Below, piece after piece: positions 1 to 8,287 of a DNA stretch of 64,000 bases. How positions within the stretch are numbered: position 1 is the stretch's first letter; each line of letters opens with the position of its first letter. A program made the position numbers and the translations under genes. The notes under the pieces are model-generated. The model did no database searches and was not told the DNA's origin. It worked only from the letters and a program-made list of their open reading frames with translations. Origin of the DNA: Methylobacterium tardum (GTDB lineage Bacteria > Pseudomonadota > Alphaproteobacteria > Rhizobiales > Beijerinckiaceae); the NCBI RefSeq assembly GCF_023546765.1, contig NZ_CP097484.1, positions 3,938,001 through 4,002,000 on the forward strand, written 5' to 3'.

Positions 1-417
1 GATCAGCGCCAGCGCCAGGGCCAGCAGGACGATCCCCATGCCGCGCATGCCGAGCGCGGTCTCGAAGACGCTCACGCGCGGCCGTGACCAGCGCTCCAGC
101 CGCCGCAGGATCGGCACCGCCCGGGTGACCGCGCGCCGCACGTCGGCGAGGGCGATGGAGCGGCCGAGCAGCATGCGCGGCAGCCAGGGCGCCGACATGC
201 CGGCCGCGATCTGAATCGCCACGAGCAGCAGAAGCAGGCCACAGATCAGCGGGATCGGCGGCGGCATCGGCAGGCAGTTCGGCAAGCCGAGCAGCACGAC
301 CAGCAGCGCGAAGGCGCGATCCCGCAGGACCGCAACGATGTCGCCCACGGTGAGGCGCTCGCCCTCCTGGCTTGCCAGCACCGTGAGAACGTCCGACGTG
401 CGTGCACCGGAGGTCAA
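1..417 (-). CDS. ExoD family membrane protein (partial, runs off left edge)
   Basis: Reading leftward, the frame encodes an integral membrane protein with the ExoD hallmark, an L-L-G-L-P-N stretch followed by a proline-rich P-M-P-P-P-I-P turn and a long hydrophobic segment. A W-L-P-R-x-L basic region and a second hydrophobic segment then run into the edge. ExoD proteins are linked to exopolysaccharide synthesis in rhizobia, but the biochemical role is unknown. The start is uncertain: a TTG at 417 gives an N-terminus of the usual family length (SDVLTVLA... then RLTVGDIV). Roughly the first 139 residues are inside the window; the C-terminus is missing. Confidence 0.75.
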   Translation of the reverse strand, partial: MTSGARTSDVLTVLASQEGERLTVGDIVAVLRDRAFALLVVLLGLPNCLPMPPPIPLICGLLLLLVAIQIAAGMSAPWLPRMLLGRSIALADVRRAVTRAVPILRRLERWSRPRVSVFETALGMRGMGIVLLALALALI

Positions 418-719
418 GGATCCGCCAACCTTCGCTTTCCAGCCGGGGGCTCTAGCCGAGAACCTTTGGCACGCCAAGCACGGCAGATTCGCGACAGCGC
501 GCCGGCCCTTGCCGGGCAGCGGCGACCCACCTCAGGATGCCGATAGACGCCTAGGTAAATCTCAAGTAATTTCAAGCATCGCGCCCGACCTCTCCAACGT
601 TTGCCTCAGATCCTGTGCAGACGCGCGATGTTTGCAGGGGATCTCCCAAAATAAGACCTGCAGATGGTCCCGGCATCGTCTTAGCTTTCTGGCTCGAAGT
701 CCGGGGGCAGAATCGTGCG
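418..719. other. Intergenic region, no gene recognised
   Basis: This lies between the leftward exoD-like gene and the rightward BcsS-like gene, so it should hold two divergent promoters. No convincing sigma-70 boxes, repeats or RNA gene are visible. The frame of the downstream gene stays open back to 615, but the ATG at 720 directly precedes a signal peptide and is preferred. Confidence 0.4.
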
Positions 720-1376
720 ATGCCGCGCAATTCGGCGATAGGACGTAAATTTCCCGGCATCGCCGTCATAGTTGCTCTGGGTTTTGCGATGCATCCACGC
801 GCGACTTCCGCTGGGGAGATCGACACCCTCCTGTTCGGCAGCCTCGATGCGAGCGCGGCGACCTTCCTGACCCTCGGGGCAAAGGCGGCGTGGGGCGCGC
901 GCGATCAGGACGGTTTCGTCGCGCTCGCAAGTCTCGGCGGCGGACATCGCGACGAGCGCGGATCCACCGCGGCACGTCAGCGCTATACGGCGAGCGCCGC
1001 CTTGGTCGTCGGCTACCAGTGGTTCTTCGATTGGGGCGTCGTTGCTGCCTACGCCGGTCCTGAGGGCGTTCGGGAGATGGTGCTCGACGGTCGCGGCCTG
1101 TCCGCGCTGGAACCGCATCTCGGTCTTCGCCTGCAGGGCGAGATCTGGGCACGGCCGACGACGGCCACGCTCGTGCAGGCGAGTGCGGTGGCGGGCTCGG
1201 CACATGACAGCGTCTGGGCGCGCCTCGCCTGGGGTTGCCGCCTCTGGGACACGTATCTTGGCCCGGAGGTGGCCGCCTACGCAGACGGCACGGGCTATCG
1301 CAAATGGAATCTCGGCCTACACGGCACGGATTTCGCCCTGGGCCGCTACAGCTTCCGGGTGTCGGCGGGCCTGTAA
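720..1376 (+). CDS. BcsS-like outer-membrane beta-barrel protein (orphan paralog)
   Basis: A 218-residue secreted protein. Residues 1-31 form a signal peptide (basic start, hydrophobic core, ending near A-T-S-A-G). The rest alternates short amphipathic strands, with the ends characteristic of CBP_BcsS proteins: a G-Y-Q-W repeat unit in the middle, then Y-L-G-P-E-V and a closing R-Y-S-F-R-V-S-A-G-L strand. BcsS proteins accompany cellulose synthase operons in alphaproteobacteria and are thought to sit in the outer membrane. This copy is about 32 kb from the bcs operon in the same window, which has its own BcsS. The family assignment is by pattern; the role of an orphan copy is unknown. Confidence 0.6.
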   Translation: MPRNSAIGRKFPGIAVIVALGFAMHPRATSAGEIDTLLFGSLDASAATFLTLGAKAAWGARDQDGFVALASLGGGHRDERGSTAARQRYTASAALVVGYQWFFDWGVVAAYAGPEGVREMVLDGRGLSALEPHLGLRLQGEIWARPTTATLVQASAVAGSAHDSVWARLAWGCRLWDTYLGPEVAAYADGTGYRKWNLGLHGTDFALGRYSFRVSAGL

Positions 1377-1405
1377 TCCGAGACCGGCCGGCGCGGACCC
1401 GGTCC

Positions 1406-3010
1406 TTATGTGGCGCTCGCCGTGTGGTCGCCCTGGTGAAGCGCGGCGGGCTCGCTGCTCAAGGCCTCCAGGAAAGAGGCCGCGTCGCGCCGGATCTCCG
1501 CGCGGCGCTTGTCGCCCAGACCGCGCAGGGTTCGATACGGCATGATCATCCGCTGATTGCCGGCCAACCGCTCCTCGTTCTCGATCAGGAAGTTCCAGTA
1601 CAGATAGTTGAACGGGCAGGCGTCCGGCCCGGACTTGACCTTCACGTCGTACGCGCAGGCCGCACAATAGTCCGACATCCGGTCGATATAGGCGCCCGAA
1701 GCCGCGTAGGGCTTCGAGCCCATCACGCCGCCGTCGGCCCAGAGCACCATGCCGTGCACGTTGGGCAGCTCGACCCATTCATAGGCGTCGGCGAAGACGA
1801 TCAGGTACCACGCCTCCACCTGCGCCGGATCGAGCCCGGCGATCAGGGCAAAGTTGCCGGTGACCATGAGGCGCTGGATATGGTGCGCGTAGGCGTGGGC
1901 GCGGGTGTCCGAAACGACCTGCGCGATGCAGTTGAGCTTGGTCTCGCCCGACCAGTAGAACCACGGCAGGGCGCGGCCGGCCTGAAGCGCATTGGTCTCA
2001 CGGTAACCGGGCATCCGCGCCCAGTAGACGCCGCGCACGTATTCGCGCCAGCCAAGGATCTGCCGGATGAAGCCCTCGACGCAGTTCAGCGGTGCAACCC
2101 CGTCGCGATAGGCTCGCTCGGCGGCCCAGCAGATCTCCTCCGCGGTGAGCAGACCGGCATTGAGGGCCGGCGACAGCAGCGCGTGATAGAGGAAGGGTGC
2201 GCCGGTCTTCATCGCGTCCTGGTAGTCGCCGAAGGTCGGCAGGCACACGGCGATGAAATGCCTGAGCGCGGCGAGCGCGTCGGTTCGCGTGACCGGCCAG
2301 GAGAAGCCGGCCAGGTCGCCGAAATGGTCGCCGAACTCCTGCTCCACGAGAGCGATGACGTCGCGCGTCAGCGAATCCGGCTGAAAGCCGATCCGGTCCG
2401 GCGGACGATGCGTCTTCGGCAGGCGCTTCCGGTTGTCGGGATCGAAGTTCCAGCGGCCGCCGGCGGGTTCGGCACCATCCATGAGCAGGCCGGTCCGGCG
2501 CCGCATGCCGCGGTAGAAGGTCTCCATGCGCAGGTGGTGCCGGCCCTCGGCCCAGCGAGCGAAATCCTCGCGCGGGCACAGGAAGCGGTTGTCGGACCGG
2601 ATCTCCAGCGGCACCGGCAGGATTTCGCGCCAGTCCTGCATCATCTCCCAGACGCGCCACTCGCCGGGCTCGGTGACCACGACCCGCTGCGGGCGATGCC
2701 GCGCGACCGCGCGCTCCAGCTCGCCGGTGAAGCTGCCGGAATTACCGGGCTCGGTCAGCCGCACGTAATCGACCGTGATCCCCTCGGCCTCCAGTTCGGC
2801 CGCGAAGTGGCGCATGGCGGCGAACAGGAAGGCGATCTTCTGCTTGTGGTGGCGGACGTAGGTCGCCTCGTCCCGCACCTCGACCATCAGGACGACGTCG
2901 TGCTCGGGGTCGATGTCCACGATACTGGACACGAGCCGGGTGAGCTGGTCGCCGAGGACGAGACGCAGCGTCGACCGGGCCGGGCGCGGCGGGTCCGCTC
3001 TTGCCGGCAT
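1406..3010 (-). CDS. phrB: FeS-BCP type (6-4) photolyase / cryptochrome-like protein
   Basis: 534 residues from the ATG at 3010, matching the PhrB subfamily (about 500 residues). The N-terminus (L-R-L-V-L-G-D-Q-L) starts the photolyase-related Rossmann domain; the C-terminal half is the helical FAD domain. Four cysteines fit the [4Fe-4S] cluster seen in Agrobacterium PhrB: one near residue 361 (K-L-N-C) and C449, C452 and C465 in C-A-A-C-x12-C. The family repairs (6-4) photoproducts in light using FAD and a lumazine antenna. The frame is open upstream to 3103, but that extension is unlike the family. A truncated SDR lies just upstream on the same strand. Confidence 0.9.
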   Translation of the reverse strand: MPARADPPRPARSTLRLVLGDQLTRLVSSIVDIDPEHDVVLMVEVRDEATYVRHHKQKIAFLFAAMRHFAAELEAEGITVDYVRLTEPGNSGSFTGELERAVARHRPQRVVVTEPGEWRVWEMMQDWREILPVPLEIRSDNRFLCPREDFARWAEGRHHLRMETFYRGMRRRTGLLMDGAEPAGGRWNFDPDNRKRLPKTHRPPDRIGFQPDSLTRDVIALVEQEFGDHFGDLAGFSWPVTRTDALAALRHFIAVCLPTFGDYQDAMKTGAPFLYHALLSPALNAGLLTAEEICWAAERAYRDGVAPLNCVEGFIRQILGWREYVRGVYWARMPGYRETNALQAGRALPWFYWSGETKLNCIAQVVSDTRAHAYAHHIQRLMVTGNFALIAGLDPAQVEAWYLIVFADAYEWVELPNVHGMVLWADGGVMGSKPYAASGAYIDRMSDYCAACAYDVKVKSGPDACPFNYLYWNFLIENEERLAGNQRMIMPYRTLRGLGDKRRAEIRRDAASFLEALSSEPAALHQGDHTASAT

Positions 3011-3014
3011 CGCC

Positions 3015-3167
3015 TCAGCCCTTGGCGTTGAACGTCGTTTCGTCGCAATCAGCGGCGGCGGTCGACAGGGGCGCGGGATTCCGGGCGGCCAGAGGCAGGG
3101 CATACCTGCGAGCCCACAGTGCTCGCGCCGCCGCGCGGCCGATTCCGCCCGTCCCGCCGAAGATCAT
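3015..3167 (-). pseudogene. N-terminal fragment of a short-chain dehydrogenase (SDR)
   Basis: A 50-residue frame starts M-I-F-G-G-T-G-G-I-G-R-A, the nucleotide-binding G-x-x-G-x-G turn and first helix of an SDR, followed by a second strand ending A-A-R. It stops five bases before the photolyase start. SDRs are about 230-260 residues, so only the first Rossmann unit remains and no catalytic Y-x-x-x-K is present. The fragment probably marks a deletion that fused the beginning of an SDR to the photolyase upstream region. It might still be translated, but no full enzyme can be made. Confidence 0.5.
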
Positions 3168-3290
3168 CACCCGCCGCACGCGGAGCCCTCCTGCTACCCA
3201 TTCCGTCGCGATCAAGGTAAGGCCGATGGCGCCCTCGGGCAGGCGGCCGGGACCGCGCCCTCCACGTGCACAAGGTCGCAGGCGGGAAGC

Positions 3291-4154
3291 ATGAAGTTCG
3301 CGTTTGCCGGCATCGACTTCTTGGGTGGCGTCTTCGAGGGGCTCCTGGATGCCGGCTGGACGCCGGTGAAGCTGTTCACGAGGCCCTGCGACGGGATCTA
3401 CGACCACAACGAGGTGATCGTCGCCCGCGCCCGATCGCTGCGCCTGCCGATCCAGCTCTCGCGCATCCGCGAGACCGACATCGCGGCGCTTCAGGCTGAG
3501 CACGGCAAGGATTGCGCGCTCGTCGTCGCCGGCTATCCCTGGCTGGTGCGGGGTTGGCGCGGCCGCCTCGGCTACGGCCTCAACTTCCATCCCTCGCCCT
3601 TGCCGACTGGGCGCGGTCCCTACCCGCTCTTCCGGGCCGTGCTCGACCAGTACGAGACCTGGGGCGTCACGGCGCATGTGCTCGCCGACGGTTTCGACAC
3701 CGGCGATATCCTGGCTCAGGAGATCTTCCCGTTGAGCCGGCAGGAGAACCACGAGACCTTGCTGGCGAAATGCCAGATGGCGGCCCGGCGCCTCGCCGCG
3801 GGGCCTCTCGGTCGCGACCTCCCCAATCGCTGGCGCCGGGCCGAGCCGCAGGGCGATGGTTCCTACTGGCCCCGTGCCACGGATGCGGACCGCACGCTCG
3901 ATTTCCGTCAGGAGGTGGATGCCGTTCTTCGGCGCGTGCGCGCGTTCGGCACCGTTGAGACCATCGCGCGCCTCGGCGATGCGCGGGTGTTCGTCGCCGA
4001 GGCCCATGGCTGGCGCGAGCGTCACGGGCACACGCCCGGCTCGGTCGTCCACCGCCATCGCCGGCACGTGGTTGTGGCGGCACTCGACGGCTACGTGCAG
4101 ATCACCCGCTGGTCACCGGTCCCCCTGGCGGAGGCCGGCCAGATCGGCCGCTGA
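3291..4154 (+). CDS. Formyltransferase family protein (MTF-like)
   Basis: 287 residues. The N-terminal domain resembles methionyl-tRNA formyltransferase and related 10-formyl-THF enzymes: it begins K-F-A-F-A-G-I-D-F and carries N-F-H-P-S-P-L-P-T-G-R-G-P-Y-P near residue 100, followed by G-V-T-A-H and the D-x-G-D-I segment. These supply the catalytic Asn, His and Asp of the family. A diverged C-terminal part continues to the stop. The ATG at 3291 follows a G-rich ribosome-binding stretch. It is shorter than true Fmt (about 310) and sits outside any def-fmt context, so the acceptor is probably a small amine (for example a sugar or amino acid derivative) rather than initiator tRNA; that last point is inference. 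Confidence 0.8.
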   Translation: MKFAFAGIDFLGGVFEGLLDAGWTPVKLFTRPCDGIYDHNEVIVARARSLRLPIQLSRIRETDIAALQAEHGKDCALVVAGYPWLVRGWRGRLGYGLNFHPSPLPTGRGPYPLFRAVLDQYETWGVTAHVLADGFDTGDILAQEIFPLSRQENHETLLAKCQMAARRLAAGPLGRDLPNRWRRAEPQGDGSYWPRATDADRTLDFRQEVDAVLRRVRAFGTVETIARLGDARVFVAEAHGWRERHGHTPGSVVHRHRRHVVVAALDGYVQITRWSPVPLAEAGQIGR

Positions 4155-4225
4155 CCGGGACCGTTCCGGGAACCGATCGGCGGCCGCGCGGGTTTCAGGC
4201 TGCCTCGAAGGTCACGGAGATCGCC

Positions 4226-4567
4226 ATGTCCACACGCGCAAGCCCCGCCGCGTCCCTCGGCTTCGCCGCCCTGTTCACCAGCTCGGCCTTCGCCCAGGCC
4301 GTGATCGTGGCGCCGGACGATTTCGGGCCGGACGACGACGTCATCGTCCGCGACTACATCGTGCGCCGCCCGGTCGGGCCCGGGCCGATCGTCGGCTCGA
4401 TTCCGCTGCGACCCGGCAGCATCGTGCCGGCCGATGTTGAACTTGCACCCTTCACGGACGCTCCGAATCCGCGCCTGCGCCGCTTCGGCTACTTCGTGGC
4501 GCCGGGCGACAAGATCGTGGTGGTCGATCCCGCCACCCGCGCCGTGGTGCGCATCCTCGACCGCTGA
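4226..4567 (+). CDS. DUF1236 domain secreted protein
   Basis: 113 residues. Residues 1-24 are a signal peptide ending A-F-A-Q-A. The C-terminal third, with R-R-F-G-Y-F-V-A-P-G-D-K and V-V-V-D-P-x-T-R-x-V-V-R-I, is the DUF1236 signature common in Rhizobiales periplasmic proteins. No enzymatic residues are evident. It lies 71 bases after the formyltransferase and is convergent with the next gene. Function is unknown. Confidence 0.75.
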   Translation: MSTRASPAASLGFAALFTSSAFAQAVIVAPDDFGPDDDVIVRDYIVRRPVGPGPIVGSIPLRPGSIVPADVELAPFTDAPNPRLRRFGYFVAPGDKIVVVDPATRAVVRILDR

Positions 4568-4580
4568 CGTCCCCGCGCTT

Positions 4581-5615
4581 CTACCAGTCGCTGAGCGTCG
4601 CCCGCTTCCAGCGGTTCGGGGCGACGCAGCGATATTCGTAGGCGGCGTCCCAGGCGTGTTCGCCGGGATTGCAGGGTGCGCTGCTGCTCTGCGGCGGCCG
4701 CGGCATCGCCTCGCGAACGCTGGCTGCCTCGACCTGTCCGGTATCGCTGACCCGGAACACCGGCGCGCCGCCCAGGCCGTAGACGAGATCGCGCCCGTCG
4801 AAGCCGAGGCTGCGCGAGAAGCCACCGTCCCGGTTCCCGTCGAGGCCGATCGACTGGCCGGAGCCGAGCAGAATCGCCGGGCCGGTGAAACGACCAGCGG
4901 CGGCATCGATGCCGATGCCGTAGGTGCCCTCGCCCTGGAACGAGAAGCCCCGGTCGGTCACCGAGCCGGTGAGATTGCCCATCAGGATCCCGTACCCGGT
5001 ATGGGCACCCGGCACCCCGCCGGTCGAAATCTGAAGACCGACGCGCTGGCGGTTGCGGTCGGTGGTCGGCGACTGTGCCGAGACGTCGACCTCGGCGCCG
5101 ATGCAGGAGGCAACCGGATCGGGCTCGTCGGTCGTGTCCACGCAGTTGAAGTTGCCGGCCCAGGATGGCCCCACCGGCCCCAGCCCGTTCGCCTCCTTGA
5201 AGATCGTCCCGTTCACCGCGACGTTCTGCGCGCCCGTACTGGCGAGGGCGCGATTGTGCAGCTCTCCGGTGATCGTCCACTCGTAGCCGGCATTGTTGGG
5301 ACCTGACGAGCCGAGCGCCCAGATCGCCTTGTAGGTGTGGGTTGCCTCACCGGATCCCTCCGGCACGTGCCGGTCGACCCGCAGGGTGGACACCGGATCG
5401 AAGCCCTGCGGCCGGTTCCACAGGAAGACGTGGCCGCCGTCGATCCCGGGCAGACCGGTCCCCTGGACGTTGCGGGAGAAGTTCGGTGGCCACGCCGGCG
5501 CTGCAGCCGGTGTCTGCGGCTGAGCAGGCATCTCGGCGATCGCCGAGCCCTGCGGAGCCATCAGGGTTCCGGCCAAAAGCAGCGACAGGAGAGTAGCACC
5601 GGAGCAAGTGCGCAT
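4581..5615 (-). CDS. Secreted hypothetical protein
   Basis: 344 residues from the ATG at 5615. The start is set by a clear signal peptide (M-R-T-C-S-G then a hydrophobic core ending near S-A-I-A); the frame upstream of it has unnatural composition. The mature part is rich in Gly, Asn and Thr and reads like repeated beta-structure (G-Y-G-I-L-M-G, G-T-Y-G-I-G-I-D), recalling phage tail-fibre or adhesin stalk proteins. A final Cys-containing C-N-P-G-E-H segment closes the protein. I do not recognise the family and assign no function. Confidence 0.6.
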   Translation of the reverse strand: MRTCSGATLLSLLLAGTLMAPQGSAIAEMPAQPQTPAAAPAWPPNFSRNVQGTGLPGIDGGHVFLWNRPQGFDPVSTLRVDRHVPEGSGEATHTYKAIWALGSSGPNNAGYEWTITGELHNRALASTGAQNVAVNGTIFKEANGLGPVGPSWAGNFNCVDTTDEPDPVASCIGAEVDVSAQSPTTDRNRQRVGLQISTGGVPGAHTGYGILMGNLTGSVTDRGFSFQGEGTYGIGIDAAAGRFTGPAILLGSGQSIGLDGNRDGGFSRSLGFDGRDLVYGLGGAPVFRVSDTGQVEAASVREAMPRPPQSSSAPCNPGEHAWDAAYEYRCVAPNRWKRATLSDW

Positions 5616-5882
5616 GATCGGATCCGACCTTCGTTTGGCGCCCCTCGGGATCGAACCGGCGAAGGTGCCCGCGTCCAGATAGGCAGCGCCCTGCCCTCGG
5701 CCATGGCCATGGACATCGCCGGATCTCGATGCCTGTCCCGAAGGCGCCCGGTCATCCGCGCAGAACGAAGCCCGGAAGGTCGGCGGATTTCGATCCGAAT
5801 TGATCGTCAATGATTTCTTAGCGAAATCAGAAGAATATTCCGGATATTGCCATCTCGGCCCACCTGCGCAGGGACATCGCCG

Positions 5883-6158
5883 ATGTACCGAACTGCAAAG
5901 CCGAGCCAAAATTTCGCCGAGCGGCGCGCGACCGAGCGGAAGCCGACCGCCCTGCTGGCCTTCGTCCAGCATCCCGACGGTTCGAGATCCGCCTGCCGGG
6001 TCAAGAACATTTCGGACGACGGTGCGATGCTCGAGTTCCTGGGCGCGCAGGCCGTCGTGCTGGCGCCCACCTTCGATCTCGTGCTCACTGGCGCCGAGAT
6101 GCGCTACGCGGTCACGTTGGTGTGGCGCGAAGGGCAGAGCGCCGGCGTCCGATTCTGA
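5883..6158 (+). CDS. Single-domain PilZ protein
   Basis: 91 residues, almost entirely one PilZ domain. The c-di-GMP motifs are recognisable: the arginine-rich E-R-R-A-T-E-R start (R-x-x-x-R) and N-I-S-D-D-G, which fits [D/N]-x-S-x-x-G. Such stand-alone PilZ proteins are common in Methylobacterium and act as c-di-GMP sensors or adaptors for motility and polysaccharide output. The ATG at 5883 directly precedes the domain. The 266 bases upstream separate it from the divergent secreted protein gene. Confidence 0.75.
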   Translation: MYRTAKPSQNFAERRATERKPTALLAFVQHPDGSRSACRVKNISDDGAMLEFLGAQAVVLAPTFDLVLTGAEMRYAVTLVWREGQSAGVRF

Positions 6159-6191
6159 CTCGGACAGGTCTGATGGGCGATGCAGCCGACC

Positions 6192-6371
6192 TCAGGCTGC
6201 CAAGGCGGCCATCAGCGTGAGCCCGGCGGCAGGCAGCGTCAGTGCGAGAACCGCGAAGGTGTCGAGGGGCGCGGGATGGCTGGCGGCGAGCCAGCGGTGC
6301 TCGGCGAACTTCTCCGCCGCGAAACCCGCAAGCACGAGGCTGCAGCCGACAAAGGTCACAAGCGCGGACAT
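6192..6371 (-). CDS. Small two-helix membrane protein
   Basis: 59 residues from an ATG at 6371. Two hydrophobic stretches (about residues 2-17 and 35-58) flank a short polar loop with E-K-F-A-E-H-R. The composition is natural for a small inner-membrane protein and the gene is convergent with PilZ. There is no recognised family. It could be a chance frame in GC-rich DNA, hence the moderate confidence. Confidence 0.4.
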   Translation of the reverse strand: MSALVTFVGCSLVLAGFAAEKFAEHRWLAASHPAPLDTFAVLALTLPAAGLTLMAALAA

Positions 6372-6602
6372 CGGCCGCCGCCTCTTCCAAACGCCGCGCA
6401 GAACGTTGCGCCTGATCGAAGTACCCCGAAGCAGCCCATAAGGTTTCACCGAACGGCGGCGGCGTGGGCGAAAAACATCGCGGGCAGCCTCTGCCCGGCC
6501 TCAGGCACCGGCGGGCTTGCAATCCGGACCGGTTCCGTCGAGGCGGGTGCGCGACTTGTCCGGCGGGGGCATCGCCGGCACGACAGGAGGGGCGGACCTT
6601 TC

Positions 6603-7559
6603 ATGAAGAGCGGCAACGGCGTCGCCGTCGGGCATGAGGGCTGGCTGTACTGGGTCGGGCGCGCTCGTGAGGTCGAGACCTTCTACGGCGACACAGCGGC
6701 GTCGCGTCGGATCCTCGGACGCTGGGCCCGCCTCATCGCCCGGCGCGCTCGCCGTCTGGACAAGCTCGGCATCCGCCACGTGCACACGGTCGTGCCCGAC
6801 AAGCTCGCCGTCTATCCCGACCGGCTCGGCCGTCCGTTTCCCGGTCTCGACGATCCACCGGGCGTCCGCCTCGGCCGCTTGGTTGCTCGAGACAGTGCGG
6901 CCGTGATGGTAGACCTGCTGGCCCCCTTGTCCGCGGCGCGCGCCGAGGAGCCGGTCTATCTTCGGACGGACACGCACTGGACCTATCGCGGCTATCTCAC
7001 CGCCTATCGCGCCCTCTGCGAGGCGCTCGACGCACCGGTCGCAGAGCACGTCTTCGCGGGCTCAAGCCAGCTGGAGCGCTTCACGTTCGATCTCGGCGAG
7101 AAGCTGACGCCGCCGATCGACGAAGAGTACGTCGCCTACGATTTCCCGCGCCGCGCGGAACGGACCGAAGCGAACGCGCTGGTCCGGGTCCGCGAGACGG
7201 GTCAGGCTGTCCGGCTGCGCGGCTTGTTCGTCGGATCACGCGTCGTGCTGACCAACCCCCAAGCGCCCGATCCGCGTCGCGTCGTCCTGTTCGGCGACTC
7301 TTACATCTACAGCCCGGGCGCGCGCCTGACCGCGATGCTGGCGGAGACCTTCGCGGAGGTTCACGCGATCTGGTCGGCCAATATCGACTGGGCCTATGTC
7401 GAGGCGGTCCGGCCGGACGTTCTGATCTTCGAGATCGCGGATCGTTTCCTGCGGCAGGTCCCGACGGACCGGATCCGCATCGATGCCTTCGCGGAGGCGC
7501 GCGCGCGCCGGGCGGTGCGGCCGACCCTACGCGCGCGGATCCAAGGCTGGTTGCGCTAG
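6603..7559 (+). CDS. AlgX/AlgJ-like SGNH hydrolase-fold protein
   Basis: 318 residues. It has the landmarks of the alginate O-acetyltransferase SGNH domain: an early G-x-x-G-W-L-Y motif, D123-x-H125-W followed by T-Y-R-G-Y, and G-D-S-Y-I-Y-S with the nucleophile Ser near 233. AlgX/AlgJ enzymes transfer acetyl groups to exopolysaccharides in the periplasm. No signal peptide or alginate genes are visible, so the substrate is unknown. It may modify another polysaccharide; cellulose genes are in the window but about 29 kb away. The start at 6603 follows GGAGGGG. Confidence 0.7.
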   Translation: MKSGNGVAVGHEGWLYWVGRAREVETFYGDTAASRRILGRWARLIARRARRLDKLGIRHVHTVVPDKLAVYPDRLGRPFPGLDDPPGVRLGRLVARDSAAVMVDLLAPLSAARAEEPVYLRTDTHWTYRGYLTAYRALCEALDAPVAEHVFAGSSQLERFTFDLGEKLTPPIDEEYVAYDFPRRAERTEANALVRVRETGQAVRLRGLFVGSRVVLTNPQAPDPRRVVLFGDSYIYSPGARLTAMLAETFAEVHAIWSANIDWAYVEAVRPDVLIFEIADRFLRQVPTDRIRIDAFAEARARRAVRPTLRARIQGWLR

Positions 7560-7606
7560 GCCATCCGTCCCGTCGAGACCGTGTAGGGGCTACCCGCGAA
7601 ACGAAA

Positions 7607-7636
7607 GACCCCCGCCGCGCAGGCGCGGCAGGGGTC
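7607..7636. terminator. Bidirectional stem-loop between convergent genes
   Basis: GACCCC-c-GCCGCG pairs with CGCGGC-a-GGGGTC around a short loop, a 30-base near-perfect hairpin. It sits between the stop of the AlgX-like gene (7559) and the stop of the glycine-rich gene (7663), where a shared terminator is expected. There is no long U tract on either side. Confidence 0.55.
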
Positions 7637-7662
7637 CAGAAATTTCGCAGCCGTGAGGCTCC

Positions 7663-7953
7663 TCAGTAGCCCCGGCCGTAATAGCCCGGACCGCCGCGGT
7701 CGTAGGCCCCTGCGGCGGCCGCACCAGCCGCCGCGCCCGCGATACCGAGGCCGATCGCGGCACCCGTCGAGAGGCCGCGGTGACGCCGGTAGCCGAAGTC
7801 GCGATGGCCGCCGTAGCCGCGGTCGTAGCCCCGGCCGTATCCACCATGGTGGCCGCCGTAGCCGCCGTATCCATAACCCTGCGCCTGGGCGCCGGTGGCG
7901 CCGATCGCTCCGACCGACAGAGCCAGGGCGGAGATGAGAGCGAGCTTCCGCAT
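7663..7953 (-). CDS. Glycine/tyrosine-rich secreted protein
   Basis: 96 residues. An N-terminal signal peptide (K-L-A-L-I-S-A-L-A-L-S ... A-Q-A) is followed by G-Y-G/G-G-Y-G-H repeats, then an alanine/glycine hydrophobic segment (about residues 64-83) and a Gly-Tyr tail. An AAGGAG ribosome site precedes the ATG at 7953, fixing the start. Such proteins are common in Methylobacterium; the central hydrophobic stretch resembles glycine-zipper proteins. No function is assigned. Confidence 0.65.
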   Translation of the reverse strand: MRKLALISALALSVGAIGATGAQAQGYGYGGYGGHHGGYGRGYDRGYGGHRDFGYRRHRGLSTGAAIGLGIAGAAAGAAAAGAYDRGGPGYYGRGY

Positions 7954-8287
7954 CGATGTCTCCTTCGCTGTTGCGTTGGACGACCAATGCCAAAGGTGTT
8001 GATGGGTTCCGATCTTTCCGGGATGGCTCCGGCGCCTGCGCCATTTGGCGCGCTCGTGCCAACGGATCCGAGTTGGCGCTTCATCCGCCGGCCGAACTGG
8101 TCGCCACTGTCCGCTTGCGACCAGATTCGGGACGACCGCTTCCCATCCGGAGCAGCCCGTCAGGGAGACCGCCCGGATTGGCCGCGGCTTGCCAAAAGGG
8201 CGGACCTTCCGGTGTCCGCGCGGCGAACGCGTGGCGCAAAATGGGGTCGAGCCGGCGACCAAGCGTCGCCGCACCCGGCCGCATCCA
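7954..8287. other. Intergenic region, nothing recognised
   Basis: Between two leftward genes (rnhA remnant, then the glycine-rich gene). It must contain the promoter of the glycine-rich gene. Short frames on both strands look like chance GC-rich reading. Confidence 0.35.

Noticed and set aside
1235..3031. 598-residue open frame on the plus strand
   Set aside because: It is the antisense of the photolyase gene, which has clear motifs; the frame is open only because of GC-rich codon use.
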